Shown: in pieces, positions 47,773 to 62,700 of the stretch | Layout of the letters: each line of letters starts with the position of its first letter | How positions within the stretch are numbered: position 1 is the stretch's first letter | Assembly (NCBI RefSeq): GCF_000224145.3 | Contig: NC_020176.2 | Coordinates: 3,183,826 to 3,247,825, forward strand | Direction: 5' to 3' | DNA: 64,000 nt | Source: Ciona intestinalis | Lineage: Eukaryota; Chordata; Ascidiacea; Phlebobranchia; Cionidae | Position numbers and translations under genes: made by a program | Notes under the pieces: model-generated | Seen by the model: the letters and a program-made list of their open reading frames with translations, nothing else | Told to the model about the DNA's origin: nothing | Databases searched by the model: none

Positions 47773-50700
47773 TCATAAAACGGTTTCACCGACTTTCGGT
47801 AATTCACACAAATCAACTTTCTCTAACCTGACATCGTTCGCTGCTATATTCAATTTAAGATGCGCCGCATCAACCGTGTGCGCTGCTTCGTTGCGTGGTA
47901 ATGTTCTCTCGCCTACTACCTGAAGAAAACCACGCGCGTAAGTGGTATCAGTGTTGTCCAGACTGTCACCGGTTTCGTGACTGGAAGCACTGGAACGTGC
48001 AAGACTACTGCACCCGCTTGAATAGGCGACACCAAAATCTGGCTCCGACTGAATCCCGGAATCCTTTGAGGTTGAGGACTCACACGACTGCGAGAGCTTT
48101 TTTCCGTCTACATTGGCCGCGTCTTCCGGGGAGTATTTCCGCCAAATTAAAGGCGGCAAGCGTGTGTTATATTTCGGTCTTGCGCCTTGCGCGATGTAAG
48201 TTTTATTCGCGACTTGCGCACTTGCGTAATTCAACTTATTGTCCTCCGCAGCTATGCGCTCCGGTGACATCTGCGAAATTGTTATATTTTCGTCTCGACT
48301 GTTACACTGAGAATACTTTGCTTCATGGTGATTCAGCTGAGGTGACAACCTATCTTCATCATATGCTTGTGCGTGTAACATCACTGGAACGAGTCTCGTT
48401 GTTTCAAGTCGACGGGCTGTTATTTTGCGTTGTAAATCGCCATCCGAATGCATATTGTAAAACGGTTCGTTGGCAAATTCCTCCCCAAATACGTGGGTCT
48501 CATAACCGCTACTTTGAATAACATCGGGTGCAATTTTCCCATGTCTGAACACTGGAAGAGAAGCTTCTAGTTGTCGTGTAGCATTAGGATCGTGAAATGC
48601 AAACTCAGTTGGCTCTGTGAAACCATCGTCAATGTCATCATCGGTATCGTAGTCATGGTAACGGTTTCGACGTATAGTACAGCAGAGCCAACCGGCAGCT
48701 GCTCTCATGTCGCGCCGAAACGACTCACTGAAGGATATGTAAAGCAGGGGGTTGATGGCAAACCGTAAGGATATTAGCAGCATGACCATCGTAAGTAACA
48801 AATCCACGTTTAACTTGGCCGGCTCCTGATTTGAGTAAGCGCTCTCAGAGGAGAAAACCCAAGGTTCCGCCGCTGAAGGATAGGTAGTTACTGCCGATGC
48901 AAGAAGACCTATGAGAGCAAGTGGGAGAATTAGTGTCACGTTACAAGCGACAGTAAGCGATATCTGTCTTCTCGTATGCTTTTGTGCTGACAACCAAGAT
49001 TGTTTCCTTCTTGCGCAGTACATCAGTACGCAAAGAATGACAATACCCAAGCAAGCGATAACGTGCCCGCCAACCAATACTGCAACGTATTTAAAATGCG
49101 TGGACCATGGAAGGCATGTTGCACCGTTGTACAACGGAAGCACTCTTCGTGACCTCTCTTGTAGTGGAAAACCTTCTTCGCCACTGACCAAAGTGACAAT
49201 AGCAGTTGCAATTGATATAACCCATGCAGCACTGAGTGTGAGACCTAGCACCGCCTTGCTGATATGTTTCTCTGGTTTTAGAGGGAACATCGTTGCCAAG
49301 TAGCGCTCCACGGTAGCAATAAGCACTGTGAAGAAGCTCAATTGAAGACCCATAACCAGGAAGAAGCCTGCAGTGCGGCACATCAGTGATTGCTGCCACC
49401 ATGCACCATGTTCCGCAAAGTTACCCCTTGTTGTCACATCATAGGCAACTAGGATAGCGATATACACGCCAGCGACAAAATCCGCAAATGCTAAATGACA
49501 CAAAGCAAGCTCAAAGGTGTCGCTTACGCTACCGGTGGAATCGTACGACTGTACGAACTTATCCATAACATGTTGCTCGGGCGTCACTGATGTGGTGGTA
49601 ACGGGTTCCGGTGTCTTTTGCCGCCTATGAGCTTGTCGACATGCGTTCCTACATTTACGAATGATGGAAGAAAGAACCACAGTCATGTTAAGGGCGCTGG
49701 AAAACACAAGGACCAACCACAATACCACACGAACCACTACCGACGGTAGGAGGTTATCGCATGGTGTAAGAGCGCTGGGTTCGGGGTGACACGAAATTGC
49801 CGGTGAACTCTGTTTTATGATTTCATCGTCCGGGCCAACCCATTCGTACTCGTGCGCACGTACCCACTGCAACATGAAAATATTTTATTACGATTAGTGT
49901 TCCATATTCAAGAATAAAAAAGGTGTAATACCATTGATCGTGTTTTAAACAAACAACGACGATCTTTTGATATCGTGAGGCTACGGTTATAGATTCCTTG
50001 AATGTTTTTTTCGTTTACCACTAAATGGGACGAAATAATTGACTGTACAATCTTACCCCATGAACGGTAAAATCTTATCCCACCCAACATAGAGCACCAA
50101 CTCATAAGTAAATTGAAAGATTAAATCAGTGTCCTTAATTAAGTTATTTACCTCATTCGATACCTGGCAACAATGGTAAGGGTAGGCAGCCTCAAGTTGG
50201 CTCAGATGGTTCATGAACTGTATAGGTGGCAAGTACAACATGTTCTTTACTCCTGATACGTTTAATTTCCTCAGCTGTGAGAGGCCACGTATTGGAAGGT
50301 ATGCAAACGAGTTGTACGCTAGGTTCCTGTTAAGTTGATGTGTTAAGCTTGGAAAATATTTTTTTGTTTAAACAGTTATAGGTTCGCCCTAGCAAGTTAA
50401 CGGTTGTGCTTTTCGTGAAAGGCTTAAGGGCTTGGTTTTGCTAATTAGTAACCCGAGTGCTGTCGCGGTGCTTGGTTACAAAGCCGTGTGTTTCAAGTAC
50501 AAAACTGTTACAATTTCAAGCAGGTCTTGTTTACGGTGCTTCACTTCAAGTACAACAAGTGAACTTACAGTTTAACGAGCTTGCTGTGCCCGAACACGTT
50601 CTCAGCTAGAGAGGAGATTTTGTTTTCGCTTAAATCCCTGCAAAATATAGGCGATATAAATGCAAAACTGCCAAACATGCTCGTATCGCCATATATAAAC

Positions 50701-53700
50701 CAACATGACTTAAATAATATGTAACCTTTGTAATATGTAACCTTTTTGATGCCTGCAAAGTAAAGGCGACCAGTTTACGTCTTAACGCCTATTGCTCTTA
50801 TAAACAAATAATGTTTACAGAATATAATAACCGTATATAGCCCAGCGACTCTATAAAAGTATTGTAAATTATTTAAAACACAAAACGAGCTTACAGTGTG
50901 CGAAGAAACGTTAGATTGCTCATTTCATTTTCGTTCAACGACTTCAATGCATTGCCGCTAATGTCAAGTCCGTCTAACATTTTACAGTTGCTGATACCGC
51001 CCAGGTTTTGTAAGCGATTATTGGCCACTATGAGGCGCTGCAGGACCGACTTTTTCCCGCACAGTGTGTCAGGTATTTGAGTGAAGCGTCCCCCGACCAC
51101 AAAGCTGAATGTAAGTACAACGTTTAGTTTAACAAAGATTTTACGTTCAATACTATATATTAGGGGTATTAAGTCAACTTTGTCCCAAATGGCAGTAATT
51201 GAGCTGTCTTGGCGTAAAACCTCGCTCATACAGAATACACATTGTCCGAATAAGCATCTTAAATTGCAGTAATATTAATACATAAGCACTTGAATACTTA
51301 CAGTTCTCTTAGTTTGTTGCAACCAGACAGATCAGGAAAATGTTCTTGTTCTTCGACACCGACTATTTCTCTGCAAAAGAGGACATTTTAAGGATTTATT
51401 ACAACTACCATTAAGAACTTGCTATGTGTAAGTTCACAGAAAAGCGATGCAACATTGTATCGAGTATATTTAATGCACACGTGAAACCTGTCACGAAAGT
51501 CGAAATCTCCGAACACGATTTTGATTGGTATGTGAGATCCTAGCAAAGTTGTAACACCCGATATATTTAAGCAATGCTAATTACAAGCATCTAAAGTTGA
51601 CAGGCAAGCGATGATAAAATCAAGCGCAACTAGAAACAGACACGTTTTCAATGTATGCCCTTTTACAGTATGTACGTGACCGGATGTATGGCCGGGTGCA
51701 AAATTGACACCCAAACTAGAAAGTTGAACTTGAAGCGCCGCAGTCGCGCCACAATGTGAGCGAAAATCGGTTTTTATCTTGTCCCGGCTGGGTTTTCCAA
51801 AGTTGAAACGTGGCAGCACCCTGAGAAAGTTGACGTATCTCGGTATCGAAATTTACACACCGTGTGTTCAATGCCACGGATCACCCACAGTTAACCTGCG
51901 AGCTTTTTAATCGTGTCTTCCACGAAAACTAAGTATAGCTCACAGTTTAAACTATAGTTATGTACACAGATCTCAACTTGAAACGTTCGGAAAAGGGGAT
52001 TATAAGATCATAACCGCGATTTTTAACACCCTAGCTTTTTGACGTACAACTGGCATTATCTAAAACCTCATCGTTTAAGCCTATCTACTTACAGTAGTTC
52101 CAGATTGCGTAGATTGGTGAAGGTCCATCTTCCAACAGACTTGAGCGGATTGTTGTGGAACATTCTGCGGAAAGACGAAAGGCTAAATCTTGATCGACAG
52201 AATTAAACAGATTTACAAAATAAATATGTACTGTCGAAACCCAAACGACAGTTCTATATCATCCGTATAAAGCAGAACGAACATTTTTATTAATCCGTAA
52301 AGGATCTGAGCACGGCGCCAAGTCAGAACGTATTACAAAATGTCGAGTCGCGACAGGCTTCGCAGCTGCAGCCGAAATTGTGATGTTTTATTGTTTCCCA
52401 TCAAGGTATGTCACTTACATGCTCGATACAATAAGTCGCGAATGGAAAAATCCGACTGAAACCCGATTACGCAAACCTAGGTGTATCTAGTAAGCAGAGA
52501 TTACAAGAAACCGCCATATCAAACTATGTATCATCGACCACCGTCATATCAGTCCTCTGTAGATCGAGACTCGTATGTCGATACAAATAGAGTTTAAATT
52601 GACTTAGCTGAGCAAAACTGCTCTAAGTCTAAACAAAGGCAGTCCGCAACCGAAATTCAAATTTAAAATTTTTCTTTCGGTAAATAGTCACATAGTTTAA
52701 CACGCGCGTCAAGAACACGCGATGTCGTAAAACATGCTTTCCATTTACCCGACGCACTTAAACACTGCTGTCCGTTTACACTTGAACATTGCATAAGTTG
52801 GTGTTTCAAAACGAGTTGTCACACAAGGTATGTATACAGGCTAAAAACAGGCTGAATAAATATGAAAAAGTACATACCGATATTACAAATTGAGAAAAAA
52901 ATATAAATATTCGAAATAATGAAAAACTTACAAAATCTCTAAGTTGGTTTGTTTTGAGAATGCACGGTCTGGTAGTCTTTGAATCTTGTTGTCGTTAAGT
53001 TTCCTAAAAACGAAGCATTAAACATTACGTAGAACGTAACCTTAATTAGAACATGTGTCATTTTAAATGCCAAAAGTGCTTAAAACAAGTCTGTATTGTA
53101 GTCTCTATTGGATTGAAATACATACATATTAGGGTGGGGGAAGATAGGACACATTTACAACATAATATCCAAATATCCTGACCCTGTTTTAACCATTTAA
53201 CAACGTTCTGTAGGGGATTTTATAATTCTTGAGTGCTCGTTGTTTACTACCAAATGGGACGGGAAAATAAAATAAAAAGATGTCCCATGTTCTCCCACCC
53301 TACTATATACAACTCCGGGATTTGGAGCCAAGCAACTGCGGTTGAAGAGTGCTCCATGGCACACACCTAACTCGTATTATATCAGCTTGGCGGTTACTAA
53401 TGGGTTGTCAAAATCACGTGTGCATGTCAACATATTACAACTGCTTCTATAATTAGACTGCGGGCACGAAGTAACATGGTTGCGGCTTCATACCAGCAAC
53501 CACAACAATTATCGAAATGTACAACCGTATATTTTACTTACAGCTCTCGTAGCTTAGTGAGGCCGGTTACAGGCCGAGGATATTCGGTCAGTTGGTTGTG
53601 CTCCAAGTGTCTGAAAAACGTAAAGGCATGATTATGTAATCCCGAATCCCAAGACACCGATGGAATCCACCTTTAAAAATGGTCAGACCTCAACCGGTTT

Positions 53701-56700
53701 AATCCAGAATAATCTCGCTACCGCAATATCTGGATGATACGTCATGCAGAGCATTTAAAAGCAACAATTATCAATAATCCAGGCAGTTTCATGGCGCGAC
53801 ACATATGCTAGCGGTTCGGATAATAAATAAGATCAATTTCAAACCGTTTGATCAATTTTATCTTAAAACGAAGGCTAAGACCGTGGCAATAATTCGAACT
53901 TCAAACGTGGTGTTGATCAACGATTTTACAAGAGAAAAGTTTAGTTATTGCAGAACTGCGTAATACGTAACGTACTGCATCCGTTAGTGACCTACTGACC
54001 GTACGCTTCGTCTTGGAAACAATTTGGATTTTAAAAAAACTTTACAAAAAAGGTAAACTAGTCGTCGTTTCGTCTGCTGGTTTATTTGTTTAATTCCCGT
54101 CATATAACCCGCGAAGAGTTTACACCATGTTTATAATTCTTTAGCAAATTTCGTTTTAAGCCTTTGACGTGGCGTCCCCCTTTTCTAACGAAAGTGTTGA
54201 TTGAATCTGTTAACAGAGCTTATCGACGGGTGAAAGGGATTTGCCTAACGAATATAAACGAAGTAAAATAACCGAGGTTTTAAATTTGATGAATAGGGTC
54301 TGCTTTTGCCTTGTTGAATTCTATAAGTTAGGAGAAAATCCACTTGGGCGCCTGTACATTGATGAATGAATACTCCATTTAATCTCTTGGTAATTTGGGG
54401 GAAACTATAAAACGTCACCGGTTGAGGAAAACAAACAACGTAGTTCCACAGAATACATGTTTTACTATAACGCAAGATAGAAAAAAAGATTGGACACTTT
54501 TAGCACATAACATCCAAATATCCTGATCATGTTTCAAGCATTTAACAACGGTCTTGGGGGTCGTAAGGATACGGTTTTACTGAAACGTTCTTTGTTTACT
54601 ATACTAAATGGGTCGAGAAAATAGAATGGAACTGTGTCCCATCTTACCCCACACTACTATATCACTCAAAGATATGGCTTCGCGCGGATAAAACGAAAGT
54701 GTCGGAAAGAAAATCTTTAAAACGCTCGAACAAGCATAAACACGCCGGAGACTGGACACGAGGTGCGGGTTGGATCCTTTACATGCTGGGAAAACGCCAG
54801 TGTGATAATCCATGTTCGACCGAGCGCATGGGAGTAAAGTGCGACGACAAGTTTGATTAACGAGCCAAACTTGCACTTCGGACGTGAACTTCCACCAATC
54901 CCTTGTCCCTGCTCGCCGGGGCGTTAAGGCGCGGCTAGTAGGGGGTCTTAATGTCGCGACCCCTTTACACAAACACACTAACGTACTCGGCGGGTATAAA
55001 CTATTTTATAACCTAACCGTGTCATTCAAATTTGGTTTCATACATCTTTGAAATAAAACTGTCGTGTTGACAGACGATCTAGTTTCTATATATGTTATTG
55101 GTAACCGGCGCCGGCAAAAGCACTTAAGTCCAATGTTTTACGACATCCAAACTACGTCTGAGCAAATTCCGTCTGTGGTAACTACACGGTCCATAAAGAA
55201 CACAGACGGTGTCTATACTCGTATGTGCCGAAAAACATGTTTCTTTTCACTCCACGCAAACAAGTTATTGTATAAACCAGCACCAGACATAGCTTCTGTG
55301 TTGGCTTTTGATTAAACTTTTGATTCTACGTAGATAACGACAACAGCCAAAACAAGATAAAAACAAAAAGCATGTTTGGGCATTGGGACGCCCTTTTAAG
55401 TCAACGGCGGTTTTTAGCTTTCTCCGAAAACGAAATAACGACGAACAAAAATTCTCCCCTGCTTTTAATCGCAGGACAATTGGAATAGTGTTTCTTGCGG
55501 AAGATAAGCGTAGAAACTGTAACAAGATATGGCTGACTTTGACCTTTATCGAGATTTTGAGCCCAGTGTGGAGAAATTGCATTTTGCCTTCTCTAATTTG
55601 AAATTAAAGGTCTTGTAGCCGTTCTTGTAACAAAATATAACATGAAATATCCACAAATAAAATACCGAAGGGGTTTACGAGTTTACGAACACGAGAGTCC
55701 TCCAAAAATGAAAGACTCAATTGCACCCTTGATTTGCATATAAAGTGCAGGGCGGCGNNNNNNNNNNNNNNNNNNNNNNNNNNNNNNNNNNNNNNNNNNN
55801 NNNNNNNNNNNNNNNNNNNNNNNNNNNNNNNNNNNNNNNNNNNNNNNNNNNNNNNNNNNNNNNNNNNNNNNNNNNNNNNNNNNNNNNNNNNNNNNNNNNN
55901 NNNNNNNNNNNNNNNNNNNNNNNNNNNNNNNNNNNNNNNNNNNNNNNNNNNNNNNNNNNNNNNNNNNNNNNNNNNNNNNNNNNNNNNNNNNNNNNNNNNN
56001 NNNNNNNNNNNNNNNNNNNNNNNNNNNNNNNNNNNNNNNNNNNNNNNNNNNNNNNNNNNNNNNNNNNNNNNNNNNNNNNNNNNNNNNNNNNNNNNNNNNN
56101 NNNNNNNNNNNNNNNNNNNNNNNNNNNNNNNNNNNNNNNNNNNNNNNNNNNNNNNNNNNNNNNNNNNNNNNNNNNNNNNNNNNNNNNNNNNNNNNNNNNN
56201 NNNNNNNNNNNNNNNNNNNNNNNNNNNNNNNNNNNNNNNNNNNNNNNNNNNNNNNNNTAGTAGAAGGTAACCTTAATTAGAACATGTGTTGTTTTAAATG
56301 CCACAAGTGCTTAAAACCAGTCTATATTGTAGTCTCTATTGGATTGAAATACATATATAATAGGGTGGGGAAAGATGGGACACTTTACTACATAATATCC
56401 AAATATCCTGATCCTGTTTTAACCATTTAACAACGTTCTATAGGAGTCGTGAGGATACGATTTTATAATTTTTGAGTGCTCTTTGTTTACTACCAAATGA
56501 GACGAAAAAATAAAATAAAAAGATGTCCCATGTTCTCCCACCCTTCTATATACAACTCCGGGATTTGGAGCCAAGCAACTGCGGTTGAAGAGTGCTCCAT
56601 GGCACACACCTAACTCGTATTATATCAGCTTGGCGGTTACTAATGGGTTGTCAAAATCACGTGTGCATGTCAACATATTACAACTGCTTCTATAATTAGA

Positions 56701-59700
56701 CTGCGGGCACAAAGTAACATGGATGCGGCTTCATATCAGCAACCACAACAATTATCGAAATGTACAACTGTATATTTTACTTACAGCTCTCGTAGCTTAG
56801 TGAGGCCGGTTACAGGCCGAGGATATTCGGTCAGTTGGTTGTGCTCCAAGTGTCTGAAAAACGTAAAGGCATGATTATGTAATCCCGAATCCCATGACAC
56901 CGATGGAATCCACCTTTAAAAATGGTCAGACCTCAACCGGTTTAATCCAGAATAATCTCGCTACCGCAATATCTGGATGATACGTCATGCAGAGCATTTA
57001 AAAGCAACAATTATCAATAATCCAGGCAGTTTCATGGCGCGACACATATGCTNNNNNNNNNNNNNNNNNNNNNNNNNNNNNNNNNNNNNNNNNNNNNNNN
57101 NNNNNNNNNNNNNNNNNNNNNNNNNNNNNNNNNNNNNNNNNNNNNNNNNNNNNNNNNNNNNNNNNNNNNNNNNNNNNNNNNNNNNNNNNNNNNNNNNNNN
57201 NNNNNNNNNNNNNNNNNNNNNNNNNNNNNNNNNNNNNNNNNNNNNNNNNNNNNNNNNNNNNNNNNNNNNNNNNNNNNNNNNNNNNNNNNNNNNNNNNNNN
57301 NNNNNNNNNNNNNNNNNNNNNNNNNNNNNNNNNNNNNNNNNNNNNNNNNNNNNNNNNNNNNNNNNNNNNNNNNNNNNNNNNNNNNNNNNNNNNNNNNNNN
57401 NNNNNNNNNNNNNNNNNNNNNNNNNNNNNNNNNNNNNNNNNNNNNNNNNNNNNNNNNNNNNNNNNNNNNNNNNNNNNNNNNNNNNNNNNNNNNNNNNNNN
57501 NNNNNNNNNNNNNNNNNNNNNNNNNNNNNNNNNNNNNNNNNNNNNNNNNNNNNNNNNNNNNNNNNNNNNNNNNNNNNNNNNNNNNNNNNNNNNNNNNNNN
57601 NNNNNNNNNNNNNNNNNNNNNNNNNNNNNNNNNNNNNNNNNNNNNNNNNNNNNNNNNNNNNNNNNNNNNNNNNNNNNNNNNNNNNNNNNNNNNNNNNNNN
57701 NNNNNNNNNNNNNNNNNNNNNNNNNNNNNNNNNNNNNNNNNNNNNNNNNNNNNNNNNNNNNNNNNNNNNNNNNNNNNNNNNNNNNNNNNNNNNNNNNNNN
57801 NNNNNNNNNNNNNNNNNNNNNNNNNNNNNNNNNNNNNNNNNNNNGATACGGTTTACTGAAACGTTCTTTGTTTACTATACTAAATGGGTCGAGAAAATAG
57901 AATGGAACTGTGTCCCATCTTACCCCACACTACTATATCACTCAAAGATATGGCTTCGCGCGGATAAAACGAAAGTGTCGGAAAGAAAATCTTTAAAACG
58001 CTCGAACAAGCATAAACACGCCGGAGACTGGACACGAGGTGCGGGTTGGATCCTTTACATGCTGGGAAAACGCCAGTGTGATAATCCATGTTCGACCGAG
58101 CGCATGGGAGTAAAGTGCGACGACAAGTTTGATTAACGAGCCAAACTTGCACTTCGGACGTGAACTTCCACCAATCCCTTGTCCCTGCTCGCCGGGGCGT
58201 TAAGGCGCGGCTAGTTGGGGGTCTTAATATCGCGACCCCTTTACACAAACACACTAACGTACTCGGCGGGTATAAACTATTTTATAACCTAACCGTGTGA
58301 TTCAAATTTGGTTTCATACATCTTTGAAATAAAACTGTCGTGTTGACAGACGATCTAGTTTCTATATATGTTATTGGTAACCGGCGCCGGCAAAAGCACT
58401 TAAGTCCAATGTTTTACGACATCCAAACTACGTCTGAGCAAATTCCGTCTGTGGTAACTACACGGTCCATAAAGAACACAGACGGTGTCTATACTCGTAT
58501 GTGCCGAAAAACATGTTTCTTTTCACTCCACGCAAACAAGTTATTGTATAAACCAGCACCAGACATAGCTTCTGTGTTGGCTTTTGATTAAACTTTTGAT
58601 TCTACGTAGATAACGGCAACAGCCAAAACAAGATAAAAACAAAAAGCATGTTTGGGCATTGGGACGCCCTTTTATGTCAACGGCGGTTTTCAGCTTTCTC
58701 CGAAAACGAAATAACGACGAACAAAAATTCTCCCCTGCTTTTAATCGCAGGACAATTGGAATAGTGTTTCTTGCGGAAGATAAGCGTAGAAACTGTAACA
58801 AGATATGGCTGACTTTGACCTTTATCGAGATTTTGAGCCAAGTGTGGAGAAATTGCATTTTGCCTTCTCTAATTTGTAATTAAAGGTCTTGTAGCCGTTC
58901 TTGTAACAAAATATAACATGAAATATCCACAAATAAAATACCGAAGGGGTTTACGAGTTTACGAACACGAGAGTCCTCCAAAAATGAAAGACTCAATTGC
59001 ACCCTTGATTTGCGTATAAAGTGCAGGGCGGCGAATATCAGTTCGGTTTCAGTAAGTCACAAAATATAAAATAAAATCCTAAAGAACGTTGCAACTTACA
59101 ATATGCGACATTTGACCGGACCGTCAAAGGCACCGTCTTCTATTCTTGAGATCTTATTTTCACGTAGATTCCTAAAAAACATTTGTAATCGTAAGAATAA
59201 AAACATTAGCATATACAGTGTAATACTTTTGTGAAGAAAAAACAGTCCCATAATTATTATCTTTAGGTTGTGAATTTGTAACACTACAGACAGTTTTATA
59301 TGCTTCCTGTTTTTTAAAATTAATTTGTATAATGTATAATTACATACAGACAGGTTTTGGAATATATATACGTACAGCATTCTTAACTTGGTCAGATGTC
59401 TGAACGCTCCGGTGTGTATCACTTTAATGTTGTTCAACGCAAGGTCTCTGCAGAGAAGAGTGCTATTTAATTAGTATGAAACCTCCCCTTAACCGAAAAA
59501 ACACTTGGAGAGTACAATGTTACAACCTTATAGACTAAGCCTTTTAACAGCCGTTCAAATACTGGTAGTAGCATAAACACGTTTACAGGCACGGCCAAAA
59601 TGCCAATTTCACCAATTTGCCAAAGTGAATTCAAACGGTTGTTAAATTTATGTGCCACTTAAAGCTACACTAGAAATGTGAAATAAGCGCGCCCTTGTAC

Positions 59701-62700
59701 AAGAATTAAACCAGAATACCACATTAGACCGTCCATCTACCGGTCACAAAACGTAATTGGTTGTAACAGCTTGTACCTACTGTTTACAGAACACATTTTA
59801 CCCAAAGCTTGATTTATAAGGCAATTTGTTACATTCCCGAGTTACTTACAGGGCTTTGAGGTTCGGGGTTTTACTGAGCGCTTCAGTAGGCACACGTGAC
59901 AGTCGGTTGTCATCCAAACGAAGACTCTCAAGATTTTGTAAACCTTCCAGTGAGTCCTCGTGCAGTTCGCTGATGAAATTACCGTCGAGATTTCTGCAAA
60001 AACGGATTGGGAGTCGTTAGCGTCATCCAAATTAAACCCAAAACCTCTGGAACGCAGGATACTTCATGCAGCTCAGCTTGAAATTGTCACACTGATTCGA
60101 TACACTCAAGTGGCTGTTTCGCGCAAAGCGAATCAAAATTCCCCGTGTTTTGTTATTGGTAGTAACCGAACCCAAACCCGAGATACTAATTTAGGAGAAA
60201 AAATAAAAAAGCCAAAGCTTTTACTGTTTTTCGTGGGTTGAATTATTTCGAAACGAAATTATTTTAAAAGCACGCAGTATACTGAGTTGTGTATGAAAAT
60301 TGTACACCAATAGTACTTCATATTAAAATTATCCCAGCATTGCTGCAAATACCGCGTTATATCTGCAGCATTGTGTGTGGTAATTTAATTACGCAGACAC
60401 TTCGGGGGTCACGATATAATTGACTTCTTCACTCGATCGTTAAGCTTCAAACTTAAAACTATAGAAGAATATTTTTGGATTACCGGTCCATAAAATATAT
60501 AGTACTGTAAAGAAAGATTGAACACCTTTGTATGATATTTGGTAGTGAACAAAAAACATTCAAAGTAATAAAAAGTTCACCACTCTCCAAAAATATATTT
60601 TTTTATAAATATTTTTTTTCAAAGATCGGGGGTCGGGATACTTACAGATCTAAAAGGTTCGGTGTGTCTATGAAGCTTCTGCCGGGTATGTTCGTGATTC
60701 TGTTGTTATGCAGCATCCTGCATGAAAATAACAGATGGCTGTAGAAACTGTAATTGGATTTCAGCGCCTCGCAATCCATGTAATACCTTCGTTATTAGGC
60801 GCTGGGGAATTGAGTAAGTTGCATGCGAGGTATATTACACTGAAAACCACTTCAAAAATACCAGCAACAAAACTGTACAGCTACAACTCAGTAACTACCG
60901 GTTCCCCGCAAAAATCTGCTGTTACCGGTACGACTTATTACGGGCGTGGTAAAATTGATGCTTTGTTGTTTATCCAGTCAAGGTGTAATAGATTGTAATG
61001 GAAGCGTTCGGGCTTGATGAAAGCGGGAAGACATTTTTAGCACCCCATTAAAATTCGACCGTTGCTTTCTGCGGTTTCTGTTTCAGCCACTTTGTTGTGC
61101 TTTTCGCGTGATAATCATCTGATCAATCTTTCGATCTCACTTAGCACGTCGCCTTAACCCAGCGTCCGGCGAGAACGTGTTGTAGGACCTGCCAACGGTC
61201 GCCGCCGCACCCAAGCCCAAACACGTGCTGCTGGTCGGACGAAACAGCTGTGGGTTTTGACTGAACACCGTTAACGTTGCGCCCCTTACGACAACAGCAT
61301 GCGATGAGTGTGTGATAGATATACGCGCTTACATATCTTACCTATCCCAACACGCATCAACAACAGTTTAAGCAATGTCAATCATCGCAATTCGGAAACC
61401 GCGAGAAGGAGATAACCAAAATCAACAGGACCCCAAACAACGTCATACTAAACAAACAGACGCGGCAGTGTACAAATCACGCATTATAAAAACGACGTCA
61501 GGCGAGGTGCTATACTGATAGGATTAATAAAAAAACCTTCCCTTCTCTATATATTTTCCATTCCCGCAGGGAACAGAGGTGGTTACGTAAGGATCCAATA
61601 ATTTTCTAATGAAAGCGTTCATTGCGTTGTGTTTAAAACTTGGCGATAGCAACTGTTTGGCCCGGCAACGCTCGCAGCCTCGAAGGATAAACGTGTGTGG
61701 CACATATATAGATCGTTGCCCGATTTGCTGCGATGTTATGGCTTCGACAGCAAAACACGGGAAGTCGGGAATAAACTGCTTTGAAACATGACACCGCTTT
61801 AGAATGGTGAACGCCGCTGGGGAACGCAACGTTTATGCTGAACGCCGTAATTATAACACCACGTATTTCCAGCTTTTCCAGAGCGAAAATTTTGCATAGT
61901 AGGGTTTTGGAAGATGGGGCATCTTTTCATTATGTTTTTTTCGTTCCAGTTATTATTAGTTGTTAAAAATACGTTCAGGCAATATGGCAAATCGGTTGCT
62001 AACATCCTCCCATCTTACCAAACAATACTATATTTCTTATGTCCTGCAGTGGCCGTGGGAATGGTCACCTTGAGCGAGAGGTAAACCGAACTCGTATTGC
62101 TCGAGACACAAAGGGTCAAATAACTCCAATGGCTCACTAGGTTTAAGAGGTTACCTCGAAATCTTTAAGCGGGGATCAACGCTACAAATCACTCTCATTT
62201 AAATTTCGAAACCGGATCCAACTTTTCTCACGTACCCATTGAACCCGGCACAGCCGGCATCTCTTAACACCGAATTTAGTGTTGCCAGTTTACAACTGCT
62301 GCCGTTTCCTGAAACCGCGGTTAGTCGCGACCAGTTATGTGTCGGTAACCACTGGCAACTTGCCCAAAGGAGCCACCGCTGCGTCCGTGACTAAGAGACG
62401 ATTAAATTCCATCGCTGTAATTGGGGCTACGGAGTGAAATCGCCGTTCTATACATAGCCCGCATTCCAGATAGTAGATTAACCGTACGCGGCCCACCGTG
62501 CGTTTAATTGCTCATACGCTAGCATTAACAAACCGCATATATAATTATCAAGGCTCCTTCTAAAATGTACTGGTTAGCAAATCCGCGGGAAAATAGAAAC
62601 AAACCGCACTTTACACGGTAAAGTGGAATGACTAAGTGGGAAGAAATGAAATAAATTGAAATCAAGTCTACTTACAAAGTTTCTAATGCCCGCAAACTAT

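Larger units (their letters stand above)
53025..55757. repeat. direct duplication, copy 1 (LGR introns and one LRR exon)
   Basis: Near-identical to 56258-59033, with scattered single-base differences and small indels. Copy 1 ends exactly at the first N run. It contains LGR exon 53542-53610 and two MITE copies. Confidence 0.95.
56258..59033. repeat. direct duplication, copy 2
   Basis: Matches 53025-55757 at an offset of 3,238-3,277 bp. It begins directly after the first N run and includes the second N run, which replaces 53810-54567 of copy 1. At its right end it continues into unique LGR sequence, where copy 1 stops at Ns. Confidence 0.95.

Noticed and set aside
47565..47831. 88-codon plus-strand frame next to the LGR stop
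   Set aside because: It overlaps the LGR coding end in antisense; composition is lysine-rich and without a recognisable domain.
47895..48521. 208-codon plus-strand open frame
   Set aside because: It is antisense to the large LGR coding exon, whose reading frame is clearly the real one (7TM motifs).
54604..54978. 124-codon minus-strand open frame in an LGR intron, present again at 57880-58254
   Set aside because: It lies in the duplicated intron segment, and its retention is explained by the recent duplication. Part overlaps a MITE end. No known domain and no splice context.
55717..58136. long open frames through N runs
   Set aside because: They exist only because N codons do not count as stops.
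61524..61829. 101-codon minus-strand open frame with several Cys
   Set aside because: In an LGR intron, not bordered by splice sites in LGR phase, and no domain recognised.
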